A stretch of 64,000 nucleotides of DNA from Sphingorhabdus sp. YGSMI21 (GTDB lineage: Bacteria > Pseudomonadota > Alphaproteobacteria > Sphingomonadales > Sphingomonadaceae), in the NCBI RefSeq assembly GCF_002776575.1, contig NZ_CP022548.1:2681001-2745000 (forward strand). The letters run 5' to 3'. Numbering within the stretch: position 1 is the first letter of the stretch; the number at the start of each line of letters is the position of its first letter. Below, one piece after another: positions 33,120 to 41,642 of this stretch. The position numbers and the translations under genes were made by a program. The notes beneath the pieces are model-generated. The model made no database searches. It was not told the origin of the DNA and saw only the letters and a program-made list of their open reading frames with translations.

Positions 33120-34304
33120 ATGACCCACAAGACCATCGCAACACTGATTACGGCCTCGCTTTTAGGCGGCTGCGCGACCATGGAACGACCGGCAAATGCC
33201 ATTGGTAGCCAATATGCGCCGCAGCAAGTCGAGGCCGCAGCAGGCGGCTACCGTTCGTGCCAGGCGGCCATGACGCCGATAGCAGACTTGCCCGCCAGGC
33301 AGGTGGCTTCGCATGTGTTCGCCGGCACGCCTGATCTTCTGGCATCCGGCGACCGGGTCCGCCTGAAAGTCGCCGGGGATGAAGACAGTATCTCACGGAC
33401 CTATGTATTGGCGGCGAATGGCACGATCACACTGGACGGGAGGCTGACGATAGGCCTCGCCGGAAAGTCGATTGTTGAGGCCGAGAGGGTGATTGCCAAG
33501 GAACTGGCGGATGCGGGCCTTATTCGCGGATTGAGGAACAGTGTCAGATTGCAACTGCTGGAGCTCGGGGGTGTCAGCATCGCCGTCAGCGGCGCGGTGT
33601 TCGAGCCGGGTATGATCCGGGTAGGCGAGCGCAATCCGGAAACCCGGGGTGTCAATCTCAGCAACGGTGATTCCGGAGACCGCAACGCGAGCCGGTCCCT
33701 GACGACAACATTGCGCGCGGCCGGCGGTGTCCGGCCCGACGCCGATCTGTCAGCCGTTTATCTGGTCCGCGGCGCTCGCTGGACCAGAATTGATCTGAAC
33801 GGCGCGATCTACGGGAGCGCAATCGATGATATCGCACTGACGGCGAATGATCGGATCATCGTCGGGTCCCGCGCCTGCTTCCAGGATGATCTCGTCAAGC
33901 CGTCACAGATCACGGCACCAGGCATTCGGGTCTATATGTCGAACCTTTCGCGTCCGGCCAGCAACAACGCCTCGTCCGCGATCAATCGTGATGCAACCAA
34001 CCTGCCTTACGGCACCCGTCTCTCGCAAGCCATGGTGGCAGCCAATTGTGTCGGCGGATCGGCGATGAACGCAGCGCGAAAAGTGGTGCTGATGTCCCGC
34101 AACCCGATCAGCGGGCAGTCGGTGGTCATCCAGCGTTCGGTTGAAAAACTGGTCCGCCAGAATGATCGCGATGGCAGGGACCCCTATCTGATGCCGGGAG
34201 ACAGTCTGGCCTGCTACGACAGTTTCGCGATGAATATGCGCGATGTGATCAGTCTGGTTGGCGAAACCGCTTCTCCTTATTTTCTGCTGAAGAATCTGGA
34301 CTGA
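33120..34304 (+). CDS. polysaccharide export lipoprotein (Wza/BexD-like)
   Basis: A protein of 394 residues with lipobox LGGC (Cys18). It has a Poly_export domain (about 70-165: LLASGDRVRLKVAG, GTITLDGRLTIGLAGKSIVEAE), a SLBB-like domain (GAVFEPGMIRVG, LTTTLRAAGGVRPDADLSAVYL) and a second such region near residues 290-390 (YGTRLSQAMVAANCVGG, YLMPGDSLACYD). It would form the outer-membrane channel for the exopolysaccharide. It is the first gene after the sigma-54 promoter at 33070, and chain-length and polymerase genes follow in the same operon. Confidence 0.88.
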   Translation: MTHKTIATLITASLLGGCATMERPANAIGSQYAPQQVEAAAGGYRSCQAAMTPIADLPARQVASHVFAGTPDLLASGDRVRLKVAGDEDSISRTYVLAANGTITLDGRLTIGLAGKSIVEAERVIAKELADAGLIRGLRNSVRLQLLELGGVSIAVSGAVFEPGMIRVGERNPETRGVNLSNGDSGDRNASRSLTTTLRAAGGVRPDADLSAVYLVRGARWTRIDLNGAIYGSAIDDIALTANDRIIVGSRACFQDDLVKPSQITAPGIRVYMSNLSRPASNNASSAINRDATNLPYGTRLSQAMVAANCVGGSAMNAARKVVLMSRNPISGQSVVIQRSVEKLVRQNDRDGRDPYLMPGDSLACYDSFAMNMRDVISLVGETASPYFLLKNLD

Positions 34305-34306
34305 TC

Positions 34307-35719
34307 ATGAAACAGGAAATCATCGAACAGCCGGGTCTGCATATGAGACTCTGGCACGCGGTGAAAAACCGCAGGCCAATGCGTATGCGGCACAAGCGCT
34401 ATCTGAAAACGGCGGCGGTCTGGATCATCGTGATCTGGGCGCTGACAGGCCTCTTTCTGGCACTGGCGCCCGACCAGTATCGCAGCAAATTCACCCTTAT
34501 CCTGCCAGGCTCCGGTGCCGGCGGCTCGCTCAATGTCGAAAGCATCGGACAGGCCCAGTCATCGGTTGCCTCCGCTTTTTCCAGCGCGACTTTGAGCCCT
34601 ACAGAAAATTACAAGCGCTTGCTGATGACAGACAGAACCCTGCGCCAGAGCGCAGAGAAATCCGGTGATAGAATGCACCGCTTCCCCGCGCCCAATGTGA
34701 AGCTGATCGACCAGACAAATCTGATTCAGGTGGAAGTGGTTGGTGCGAGCGGCGAACAGGCGAACAAACGCGCCATAGCCCTGAAGGACACATTCCTCAA
34801 CCAGCTGGATGAGCTGCGCAAGAACGAAGCGGAAATGCGCGAAAACTCGGACAACAAGAATTTGATCATGCTGGAAAAGAAAGTCAGAACGACGCAACAG
34901 GCATTGCTCGATTTCCAGGCAAAAACAGGATTGGTCTCACTGGATCAATTCAACACCCGCATCGCCAATATGGACGCGCTGCGCCAGCAGGAGCGGGAGG
35001 CCCGCATAATGTTACGACAGAAAGCAGCGGAATCAGGCCGGTTTTCTTCCATTCTTGGCAAGAGCGTTAGCGGGGCCAATACCGCGCTGCGGCTGCGGTC
35101 CGATCCGGTGTTCCAGCAACTGGCAGACCGCTATGCCAAGCTGGAAGTCGAAACCCGGGAAAAGGAAGCTACTCTTGGCGATAATCACGGCGATATGGTT
35201 CAGGCCAGATCCGAACGGGACCAGCTGCAAAATGCGCTGCTTGACCGCGGACGCGCGCTGACCGGGCTGGGTTCCGATGCCATCCTGAAAAATGTCGATA
35301 TCGCGGTTGCGGACGGCAGAACCAATATGATGCAGGGCATGATCGTTGCCAATTCCCAGAGCGCCGGTGCGCGGGCCGGTCTGGCCGAAATCCGAAGAGA
35401 TATTTCCAACCAGTCGATGAAGAGCAGCGAACTCGTCAAACAGGCTTCGCAGCTGGCGGATCTTGTGCGGGACCACCGAGTGGCCGAGGCTGTATTCTCC
35501 TCGGCGCTGGCCCGCGTTGATACCAACAAGCAGGATCCGTTTGCTTCCTATCCTCTGGTTCAGACGCTCGAGCAGCCCTCGTTGCCGCAATCCCCATCGA
35601 GCCCCTCGGTTCTGCTCGCTTTGGCGGGCGCAACGGGCGCGACCATCATCATCCTCATAGGACTGGCATTGCTATGGTTCAGACAGCCGATCATCCGCAG
35701 AATAGCTCCGAATATTTAG
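34307..35719 (+). CDS. Wzz/GNVR-type polysaccharide chain-length protein
   Basis: A protein of 470 residues. Membrane helix 1 (about 35-58), a long periplasmic coiled region with the KxxxxQxxLLxFQ-like segment (KVRTTQQALLDFQ) and DxxVAEAVFSSALARVDTNK, and membrane helix 2 near the end (about 440-462). There is no cytoplasmic tyrosine-kinase domain, so any kinase partner is separate or absent. It would set polymer length and bridge to the export channel. It starts 2 bp after the export gene, and its end overlaps the polymerase start by 46 bp. Confidence 0.86.
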   Translation: MKQEIIEQPGLHMRLWHAVKNRRPMRMRHKRYLKTAAVWIIVIWALTGLFLALAPDQYRSKFTLILPGSGAGGSLNVESIGQAQSSVASAFSSATLSPTENYKRLLMTDRTLRQSAEKSGDRMHRFPAPNVKLIDQTNLIQVEVVGASGEQANKRAIALKDTFLNQLDELRKNEAEMRENSDNKNLIMLEKKVRTTQQALLDFQAKTGLVSLDQFNTRIANMDALRQQEREARIMLRQKAAESGRFSSILGKSVSGANTALRLRSDPVFQQLADRYAKLEVETREKEATLGDNHGDMVQARSERDQLQNALLDRGRALTGLGSDAILKNVDIAVADGRTNMMQGMIVANSQSAGARAGLAEIRRDISNQSMKSSELVKQASQLADLVRDHRVAEAVFSSALARVDTNKQDPFASYPLVQTLEQPSLPQSPSSPSVLLALAGATGATIIILIGLALLWFRQPIIRRIAPNI

Positions 35720-36954
35720 TCCATCACACCATATTGGCCACTTGGCTCTTATGGTTGGTGGGCGGGCTCTATATCGCGGGGCCGGTGCTCGGTTGCCTGC
35801 TGGGCCTACAGGCCCTGTATTTCTATTATATCGGTCCAAACTTGCCGGAGTCCAAGCGGCTGCCAGCGCCGCACTGGTCGATATCTGCCTGGCTCATCGC
35901 GATGACAATCATGCTGGTGATATTGATCGCCGGGCATCTCAATTTCAGCCTCGGTACGGGTGCCACCATCAAATCGGCGATAGGCTGGGCCAAGGGATGG
36001 TTGCTCATCGCACTGTTCATATTCGCCGGTGCGGTGCTGCCGATCCGGCGAGAGATTGTCTATCGGGCAATCTGCCGAACTGGCAAATATACGATATTGT
36101 TGCTGCCCCTGTTTCTTGTCGCGCCTTTTGTCGGATTGCCAGCAACCCTGTGGGTTTCCCCGCTTCAGATAATTGGCGGCTCCGGTCCGGAATATTTTGC
36201 CACCATCCTCTATACTCTGGAGCCCGGGTCGGGTGCGCCCCGATGGCAGTTTTTCGCACCCTGGTCGCCGGCGGCCGGGATGGTCGGGCTGGTCTATCTG
36301 ATTTGCGCCTGCCAGGAGAAAGACCGCCGCTGGAGAAATTGGGGAATTGCCGCAGCTCTTGCCATGATCCTGTTATCCCAGTCACGGCTGGCGCTTGTCG
36401 GCCTGATCATGATCGCGCCTATTCCGCTGCTGTTCGGCCAGGTGACGCGTTCTTTTCTCTGGTTCCTGATATTGCCAATCGTTCTGCTTTCCGGCTGGTT
36501 TGCGGTCGATATCCTTGAAGCACTGAATCTTGCGAAGTCCGAGTTTTCCGGCGCCAGAGCCGACTCAACCCGGGTCAGGGAGACGCTGGGCCGGATCGCT
36601 GTGGAACGCTGGCAGGCCGAGGCATTCTGGTTCGGTCATGGCGTAGTCGAGCGCGGCCCGCATCTGGTCGAATATATGCCGATCGGCAGCCATCACAGCT
36701 GGTATGGGCTGTTGTTCGTCAAGGGGCTGCTGGGTCTGCTTGCGCTGGCGACCCCGCTGATGATCACGCTTGCACTGTTGCTGCAATCGGCCCTGACTTC
36801 CCGGCTGGGACAGACGGGGCTGGCCATGGCCATGCTGCTGCTGATGTACAGCTTTGGCGAGAATCTGGAATCTCTTGCCTATCTCTATTGGCCGGCGCTG
36901 TTGCTCATCGGCATGGCGTTGCAGCATAGGAGCCGGCGGCAAGCCGCCAGCTAG
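35674..36954 (+). CDS. O-antigen ligase/polymerase-like membrane protein (Wzy)
   Basis: A protein of 426 residues with about ten membrane helices. The Wzy/WaaL signature appears as a periplasmic loop followed by GSHHSWYGLLFVKGLLGLL, with ERWQAEAFWFGHG just before, typical of capsule polymerases. It would join repeat units outside the inner membrane. The chosen ATG lies inside the end of the chain-length gene (46-bp overlap), implying coupled translation; a slightly later start is possible. Together with the flippase at 40095 it indicates a Wzx/Wzy-dependent pathway. Confidence 0.83.
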   Translation: MVQTADHPQNSSEYLVHHTILATWLLWLVGGLYIAGPVLGCLLGLQALYFYYIGPNLPESKRLPAPHWSISAWLIAMTIMLVILIAGHLNFSLGTGATIKSAIGWAKGWLLIALFIFAGAVLPIRREIVYRAICRTGKYTILLLPLFLVAPFVGLPATLWVSPLQIIGGSGPEYFATILYTLEPGSGAPRWQFFAPWSPAAGMVGLVYLICACQEKDRRWRNWGIAAALAMILLSQSRLALVGLIMIAPIPLLFGQVTRSFLWFLILPIVLLSGWFAVDILEALNLAKSEFSGARADSTRVRETLGRIAVERWQAEAFWFGHGVVERGPHLVEYMPIGSHHSWYGLLFVKGLLGLLALATPLMITLALLLQSALTSRLGQTGLAMAMLLLMYSFGENLESLAYLYWPALLLIGMALQHRSRRQAAS

Positions 36955-37056
36955 CGCATCCGGTTTGCTGCAGTGCCATCTTGCCCACAGGGCATGATAA
37001 AATCGACATGATGCCTCCCGCGCGCCATCCGGATGGTGCCCGCCTTTCCGATGGTC

Positions 37057-37087
37057 AAAAAAAGAGCCCCCGCCTTCGCGGGAGCTC
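37057..37087 (-). terminator. intrinsic terminator of the glycosyltransferase operon
   Basis: On the minus strand GAGC-t-CCCGC, loop GAAG, GCGGG-g-GCTC is followed by seven T (37063-37057). It lies 40 bp beyond the stop of the glycosyltransferase at 37127. Confidence 0.88.
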
Positions 37088-37126
37088 CCTTGGTCCACTC
37101 TGGTGGACTGTTGATAGAGCGGCGGC

Positions 37127-38152
37127 TCATGCTGCCTGGGGCAGGGTCCGGCTTGAGGAAATGTCTACCAGCAGCCGCAGCCATCTCTCGATGCGCTTTT
37201 CCGTGATATCCAGACAGGCTCCCCGGCCTGCCACCGACATCTGCACAAGTGGCAGATGTCGGATATTTTTCAGCAATTTGACCGTCGAGGCTTCGTCCTC
37301 AAAATCGACAATCAGGCCAGCGTCACCCACCTGTTCCGGTAGTCCGCCGACGCCTGACACGATGACCGGTCGGGCGGCCAAACGGGCTTCCGTGGCGACC
37401 AGCCCATAGGCCTCGTATTTCGACGGGATCGCGACAAGGTCGCATCTGCCGAGAAAGTCGTCCACCCGGTCAATCTGTCCGTAAAATGATATGTTGCGAC
37501 GGGATCCGGCCAGGCGTTTGAGCTTCTGTTCATCCGGCCCGAAACCGCCGAGCAACAGCCTGACCTCCCGCTGATCGCCCAGCGCATTCATTGCCCCGAT
37601 AAGGCGGTCAAAGCCCTTGTCCCCGACAAACCGGCCATAAGCGCCGACGGTGATCGGTGCCTTCAGGGAAAAATGGGGACGCGACAACTGCGCCAGTCCC
37701 TGCATGTCGCTACAGGGATATATGATCTGGCGCCTGGGCGCCCGGAGACCGGTCGCTTCTTCGAGCCAGATTGCTTGCGCGTTCGAGACGCATATCACGC
37801 GGTCGAACATCCGATACGCCAGTTTCAGCATGGAGCGGAAACGGGTCTGGTCGGTTACGTGCAGCGTTTCCCATTCCCGGGAGTAGCTGTGCTCGACCAA
37901 CACCAGACTGGCCTGCGCGTTGCGCGCTGCAAGCGAATAGAGAAAGGGCAGGGTTTTCCAGCTCATCGAGAAATGAACGATGATCACCGCCGCATCCATT
38001 TTCGGTGCGATGCTCCAGTCGGGATGGACTTCCTGGCATGTAATATCGAAATGGCGGCGCAGGGCAGGGTGCCGGAACAGCGCGAGATTGCGTGTGACAC
38101 CCCCGATCGAAAGGTCGTCAATCAGGTGGACGACTTTTGGCAATGCGCTCAT
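37127..38152 (-). CDS. glycosyltransferase family 4
   Basis: A protein of 341 residues with GT-B fold. The N-terminal acceptor domain has HLIDDLSIGGVTRNL; the C-terminal donor domain has VGAYGRFVGDKGFDRLIGA, LLLGGFGPDE and the nucleotide-sugar site PSKYEAYGLVATEA(R), with the GT4 E-x7-E pattern. It is predicted to add a sugar to the lipid-linked repeat unit on the cytoplasmic side. The ATG overlaps the stop of the upstream GT2 gene by 4 bp (ATGA). It is the last gene of the minus-strand operon. Confidence 0.88.
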   Translation of the reverse strand: MSALPKVVHLIDDLSIGGVTRNLALFRHPALRRHFDITCQEVHPDWSIAPKMDAAVIIVHFSMSWKTLPFLYSLAARNAQASLVLVEHSYSREWETLHVTDQTRFRSMLKLAYRMFDRVICVSNAQAIWLEEATGLRAPRRQIIYPCSDMQGLAQLSRPHFSLKAPITVGAYGRFVGDKGFDRLIGAMNALGDQREVRLLLGGFGPDEQKLKRLAGSRRNISFYGQIDRVDDFLGRCDLVAIPSKYEAYGLVATEARLAARPVIVSGVGGLPEQVGDAGLIVDFEDEASTVKLLKNIRHLPLVQMSVAGRGACLDITEKRIERWLRLLVDISSSRTLPQAA

Positions 38153-39141
38153 CTCAGCGCCCTCCCGCCGGTCCAGCCGTCGGCCAGCCGGTTGACAAAC
38201 GGCGTCGGCAGATATCGCGCGGCGGCAGCGGCAAGAAAGGTGAATGCCGATTTCACCGGCTCTCTGACGAGCGGTTTGGCCGAGATGGCGAAGGCCTCTT
38301 TCAGTAATATGAGCGCAAAGGCGCCATCGCCCATCTGGACGGCGCGCCGGGCAAGATAGCGAAGCTGATATGATCGTGCTTCATCGCCGTACCGCGCGAT
38401 GAATTCCGGCGCATAGGCCATGGTTTTGATCATCACCCGGTTCCAGCTGTCATATTGTGCGGCGATATTGGCCGACAATCCGCCGGAGACGATGCGATAG
38501 TTGGTTAGCAGGCCGACGATCCCTTCGAAACGGAATCCGCCGGTCAACGCCATGCGTATCCACAATTCGATATCTTCGGACTGGCGAAAGCTTTCGTCAA
38601 AAAAGCACGCGCGGCCAGGCTCATCGGGATGGTCAAATGCGATGCTGTCCAGCGCCGTTTTGCGGATCACGGGTGCCGACCCGTTGCCGACGGGATTGCG
38701 GGTCAGGATATCCTGAGCGGAGATATTCTCAAGTTTCGGTCGCTGCGCCTGACGGAGCAGACTTCCTTGTGAATCCATGAATCGCGAACCGCTGTAGCTG
38801 ACGCCGACCTGCGGGTTATTGTCGAGGTGGATTTTGTGCAGCGCGAGCTTTTCCGGGTCCCAGCTGTCGTCGGCATCGAGCAGGGCGATATATTCCCCGC
38901 GCGCTGCCGATATGCCGCTGTTGCGGGCGCCTGCAAGGCCGCGGTTGGGCTGTGCGATTATCCGGATGCGGGGGTCGGCGTAGGAGGCGCAAATGTCGAC
39001 GCTGCTGTCGGAGCCGCCATCGTCCACTATGATAAGCTCGAAATTGCCGAACGTCTGGGCGAGCACGGATTCAATGGCCTCGGTGACATAATGCTCGACA
39101 TTGTAAACGGGCATGACGATTGAGATCGCTGGTTTGGTCAT
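38149..39141 (-). CDS. glycosyltransferase family 2 (first)
   Basis: A protein of 330 residues. It has the GT2/GT-A N-terminus VMPVYNVEHYVTEAIESVLAQ, IIVDDGGSD and the DxD-type ALLDADDSWDPEKLALH, with REDIEL-type SEDIELWIRM further on. It is likely one of three sugar-adding enzymes of this locus. It is related to the protein encoded at 39169, so the two may be duplicates with changed specificity. It overlaps the GT4 gene by 4 bp, and a 27-bp gap separates it from the upstream GT2 gene. Confidence 0.88.
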   Translation of the reverse strand: MTKPAISIVMPVYNVEHYVTEAIESVLAQTFGNFELIIVDDGGSDSSVDICASYADPRIRIIAQPNRGLAGARNSGISAARGEYIALLDADDSWDPEKLALHKIHLDNNPQVGVSYSGSRFMDSQGSLLRQAQRPKLENISAQDILTRNPVGNGSAPVIRKTALDSIAFDHPDEPGRACFFDESFRQSEDIELWIRMALTGGFRFEGIVGLLTNYRIVSGGLSANIAAQYDSWNRVMIKTMAYAPEFIARYGDEARSYQLRYLARRAVQMGDGAFALILLKEAFAISAKPLVREPVKSAFTFLAAAAARYLPTPFVNRLADGWTGGRALR

Positions 39142-39168
39142 TATATTGTCCTTCTGAAAAACTGATGA

Positions 39169-40098
39169 TCAGGCGAAAAACTGGATTCTGGCGGAGCGGG
39201 GGATCAGCAGGGCGGCGACGGCTGAAATCAGGGTCAGCCAGCCGCGCCGGGCATCTTTCAGAAAAGCCAGACGGTCGGACCGGATCCCCCGCATCGCATA
39301 AGAGAGAGCGACCTTGGCCGGCGCGCCGGCCCGCAAGGCACGGCGGGACAGATAGCGGCAGTAGATGGCTTCGGCAGATGGCACTGTATCGTGGTCTGCA
39401 TATAGGCTCGCCAGCGAACGCCAGCCGGCATGCATGGCCGACAGATCGACCGACAAGCCGTTAGGGCTCATGCGATAATCCACGAGATGATGATCCATTC
39501 CGCAAATATCATGATCAAAGGAGACGAGCCGCGCGATCCATTCCTGATCCTCGGCATAAGACATGTCGCTCCGGAAACCGCCGACGGCGTCGATCGTCTC
39601 CTTCACCACCACGAGGTTGGACATGGTACAGGTCGGATTTTCCGCGATGACCTGTTCGACCGTTAGGGGACCGGGCGTGACCGTCGAATATGTCTTCGCC
39701 TTGTCGCCGGGCTTTGCGTCATGGTCAATGAAGGCGATCTGGGCATAGCTTGCCGCAACGTGCGGATGTCTGGCATGGAAAAAGCCGTGCATCTCCAGTT
39801 TCTCGGCTTTCCAAAGATCGTCGGCATCCATGAAGGCCACGAGCTTGCCCCGAGCCTGCGAAAGGCCGAGGTTGCGCGCCGCCGATACGCCTTGGTTGGA
39901 CTGCGAAACCAGCTTGATCCGGGCGTCTTCGCTGGCCAGCGACAGCATGATCCCCAGGCTTTCGTCCGTCGAACCGTCGTCGACCAGGATGAGTTCGAGG
40001 TCCCCGTCCGTTTGGGTCAGCACCGACTTGATCGTCGCGAAAAGATACGGAGCGGCGTTGTAAACGGGCATGATCACTGAAAAATGAGGAGGGTTCAT
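39169..40098 (-). CDS. glycosyltransferase family 2 (second)
   Basis: A protein of 309 residues from the ATG at 40098. It has VIMPVYNAAPYLFATIKSVL, ILVDDGSTDESLGI and AFMDADDLWKAEKLEMH, the GT-A nucleotide-sugar and metal site, and later YAEDQEWIARLV. It overlaps the flippase stop by 4 bp (ATGA). The same frame is open far upstream into the flippase gene (to 41070), but that part is GC-rich shadow with no family pattern, so the start at 40098 is firm. Its sister gene is at 38149. Confidence 0.88.
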   Translation of the reverse strand: MNPPHFSVIMPVYNAAPYLFATIKSVLTQTDGDLELILVDDGSTDESLGIMLSLASEDARIKLVSQSNQGVSAARNLGLSQARGKLVAFMDADDLWKAEKLEMHGFFHARHPHVAASYAQIAFIDHDAKPGDKAKTYSTVTPGPLTVEQVIAENPTCTMSNLVVVKETIDAVGGFRSDMSYAEDQEWIARLVSFDHDICGMDHHLVDYRMSPNGLSVDLSAMHAGWRSLASLYADHDTVPSAEAIYCRYLSRRALRAGAPAKVALSYAMRGIRSDRLAFLKDARRGWLTLISAVAALLIPRSARIQFFA

Positions 40099-41360
40099 AG
40101 GGAAATTTCCTGTTTGCTTTGAAAAAATTTGGTCATGATGAAGAAGGAATATGTGGAGATGATCGAGGCGGTCCCGATCACCCAGCCTGCAGCGGCTTGC
40201 TCCAGCCCGATATGCGCGCCGACAAACATGGCAGAGAGAGCCGCGACACAGACAATAAGTCCGAGCCAAGCATCGAGAGCCGCTCGCCCGGATGCTCGCA
40301 GATAGGCGGAGGCAATAGCACCGAGCAGCAGGGGAATGCCGGCGAGTGACAGGATCTGGATTAGCGGAATGGCCTGAATCCATTTTTCCCCGAAAATCAG
40401 CGGCACGTAAATGGGGGCAAGCGTATATTGTACGAGTGACAGGCCGCTGAAAATGACCAGGCCGGCGCCGAGAATGAAGCGCAGCGTGCCTCTGGAATCG
40501 GCCAGCGAATGCGGGTTGCACAAATAGGGATAGATCACCGTGCCAAAGGCCGTGGCCAGCGTGCCGATGATGCCAATGCCGGCGTTGAAGGCGAAATAAT
40601 AGCTGCCGAGGGCGGAAACGCCGAGCAGCGCGCTGATGATCAGCTTGTCCAGATTGTTGCGCAAGGCGAGCAATATGTCGGTCGCCAGCACAGCGGCGCC
40701 GAAATTTATCATTTCCGACCGGTCTGCATAGCCGTGAGCCGGGTTTGCGGTCCAATGCTCCGCCCGCCGCATCATGATCAGCCACAGGGGAGCGGTGATC
40801 AGTTTCGGCAATATGATGGCCCAGGGATTTGCCCATGCGAGGATCAGCGCGCCGGTGATCAGATGGTCGGCTATGGTCTGCACCGCACCGATTCTTGCCA
40901 CGGTCGCCATTTTTCGGGCGCGCATCAGCCGAAAGCACTGGACGAGACCGCCTGGCATGAAGAAATAGACACCGCACAAAATGGCCAGCATCTGGGCGGC
41001 AAGACTCTGGTGAAAGACGGTGAACAGAACCGCGGCGACAGCCAGCTGGATGACCGCCACCAATGAGCACCAGAACCAGAATATGGCCTTGGCCGTATTG
41101 CAGACAGCCTCCAGCATCTCGGCCGGTGCTGCGATGATCTTTTGCCCGACTCCGATATTGGCGATGACGCGGATCAGTTCGAAAAGGCTGAGGGTCAGCG
41201 CTGCAACGCCGACAAGTTCCGGAACCAGCTGGCGTGCGATAACAACGACAACCAGGATCCGGACAATGCGGTTAACCAACTCGGCCGATCCATAAGCCAT
41301 CAGGCCTTGCACGATGGAGCGCTTGCTGTGTTGATGGCTATGTGACGTTGCGGCGTTCAT
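40095..41360 (-). CDS. Wzx-type oligosaccharide flippase
   Basis: A protein of about 421 residues with 12-14 hydrophobic helices, of the MOP/PST exporter superfamily: VQGLMAYGSAELVNRIVRIL, GVAALTLSLFELIRVIANIG, LDKLIISALLGVSALGSYYF, PLIFGEKWIQAIPLIQILSL. It would flip undecaprenyl-linked repeat units to the periplasm for the polymerase. The start is uncertain: 41360 has GGGA 10 bases upstream, while in-frame ATGs at 41393 and 41405 lack a ribosome site. It is the first gene of the minus-strand operon flippase-GT2-GT2-GT4 and is divergent from the priming enzyme at 41643. Confidence 0.87.
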   Translation of the reverse strand: MNAATSHSHQHSKRSIVQGLMAYGSAELVNRIVRILVVVVIARQLVPELVGVAALTLSLFELIRVIANIGVGQKIIAAPAEMLEAVCNTAKAIFWFWCSLVAVIQLAVAAVLFTVFHQSLAAQMLAILCGVYFFMPGGLVQCFRLMRARKMATVARIGAVQTIADHLITGALILAWANPWAIILPKLITAPLWLIMMRRAEHWTANPAHGYADRSEMINFGAAVLATDILLALRNNLDKLIISALLGVSALGSYYFAFNAGIGIIGTLATAFGTVIYPYLCNPHSLADSRGTLRFILGAGLVIFSGLSLVQYTLAPIYVPLIFGEKWIQAIPLIQILSLAGIPLLLGAIASAYLRASGRAALDAWLGLIVCVAALSAMFVGAHIGLEQAAAGWVIGTASIISTYSFFIMTKFFQSKQEISL

Positions 41361-41464
41361 GTTGCGGTTCCCAAACTGGTTCGGGACAGTCATTTCAATT
41401 GCCATGCCAGTTTCGGAAAATAGCGGTTTTCCAAGCGAAACACTGGCTAGCGGGAATTTAACCC

Positions 41465-41530
41465 TTTGCAGACTGTTGCAGAGTGGGTGGCTATGTTTGC
41501 ATTTTGCGAAAAATTTCGCGTTTTGAGCAA
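41465..41530. promoter_or_regulatory. TTGCA-type dyads upstream of the priming-enzyme gene
   Basis: TTTGCA-TTT-TGCGAA at 41496-41510 matches the 32992-33006 dyad with one arm mismatch. Weaker relatives lie 31 bp upstream (TTTGCA-GAC-TGTTGC, 41465-41479) and about 20 bp downstream (around 41514-41530). They are about 65-130 bp upstream of the sigma-54 element at 41596. They suggest the same activator. Confidence 0.5.
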
Positions 41531-41595
41531 TCCGGGGCTGCGGCTAACGATGCATTAACCTCATATCTAACTGATAAATATGGAGATTCAGATTC

Positions 41596-41610
41596 TGGCA
41601 CGCGAAGTGC
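41596..41610 (+). promoter_or_regulatory. sigma-54 (-24/-12) promoter of the priming-enzyme gene
   Basis: TGGCACG-CGAA-GTGC has the -24 box exact and the -12 GC at the right distance (one mismatch in TTGC). The expected start near 41622 is 21 bp before the ATG at 41643. Confidence 0.75.
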
Positions 41611-41642
41611 GGTGGTGACAGCCTAGCAAATGGAGTCCCACA

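Noticed and set aside
39169..41070. A 633-codon open frame on the minus strand that includes the second GT2 gene
   Set aside because: Only the part from 40098 looks like a protein. The upstream part lies over the flippase gene in another frame, is rich in Arg, Ala, Gly and His, and shows no family pattern.
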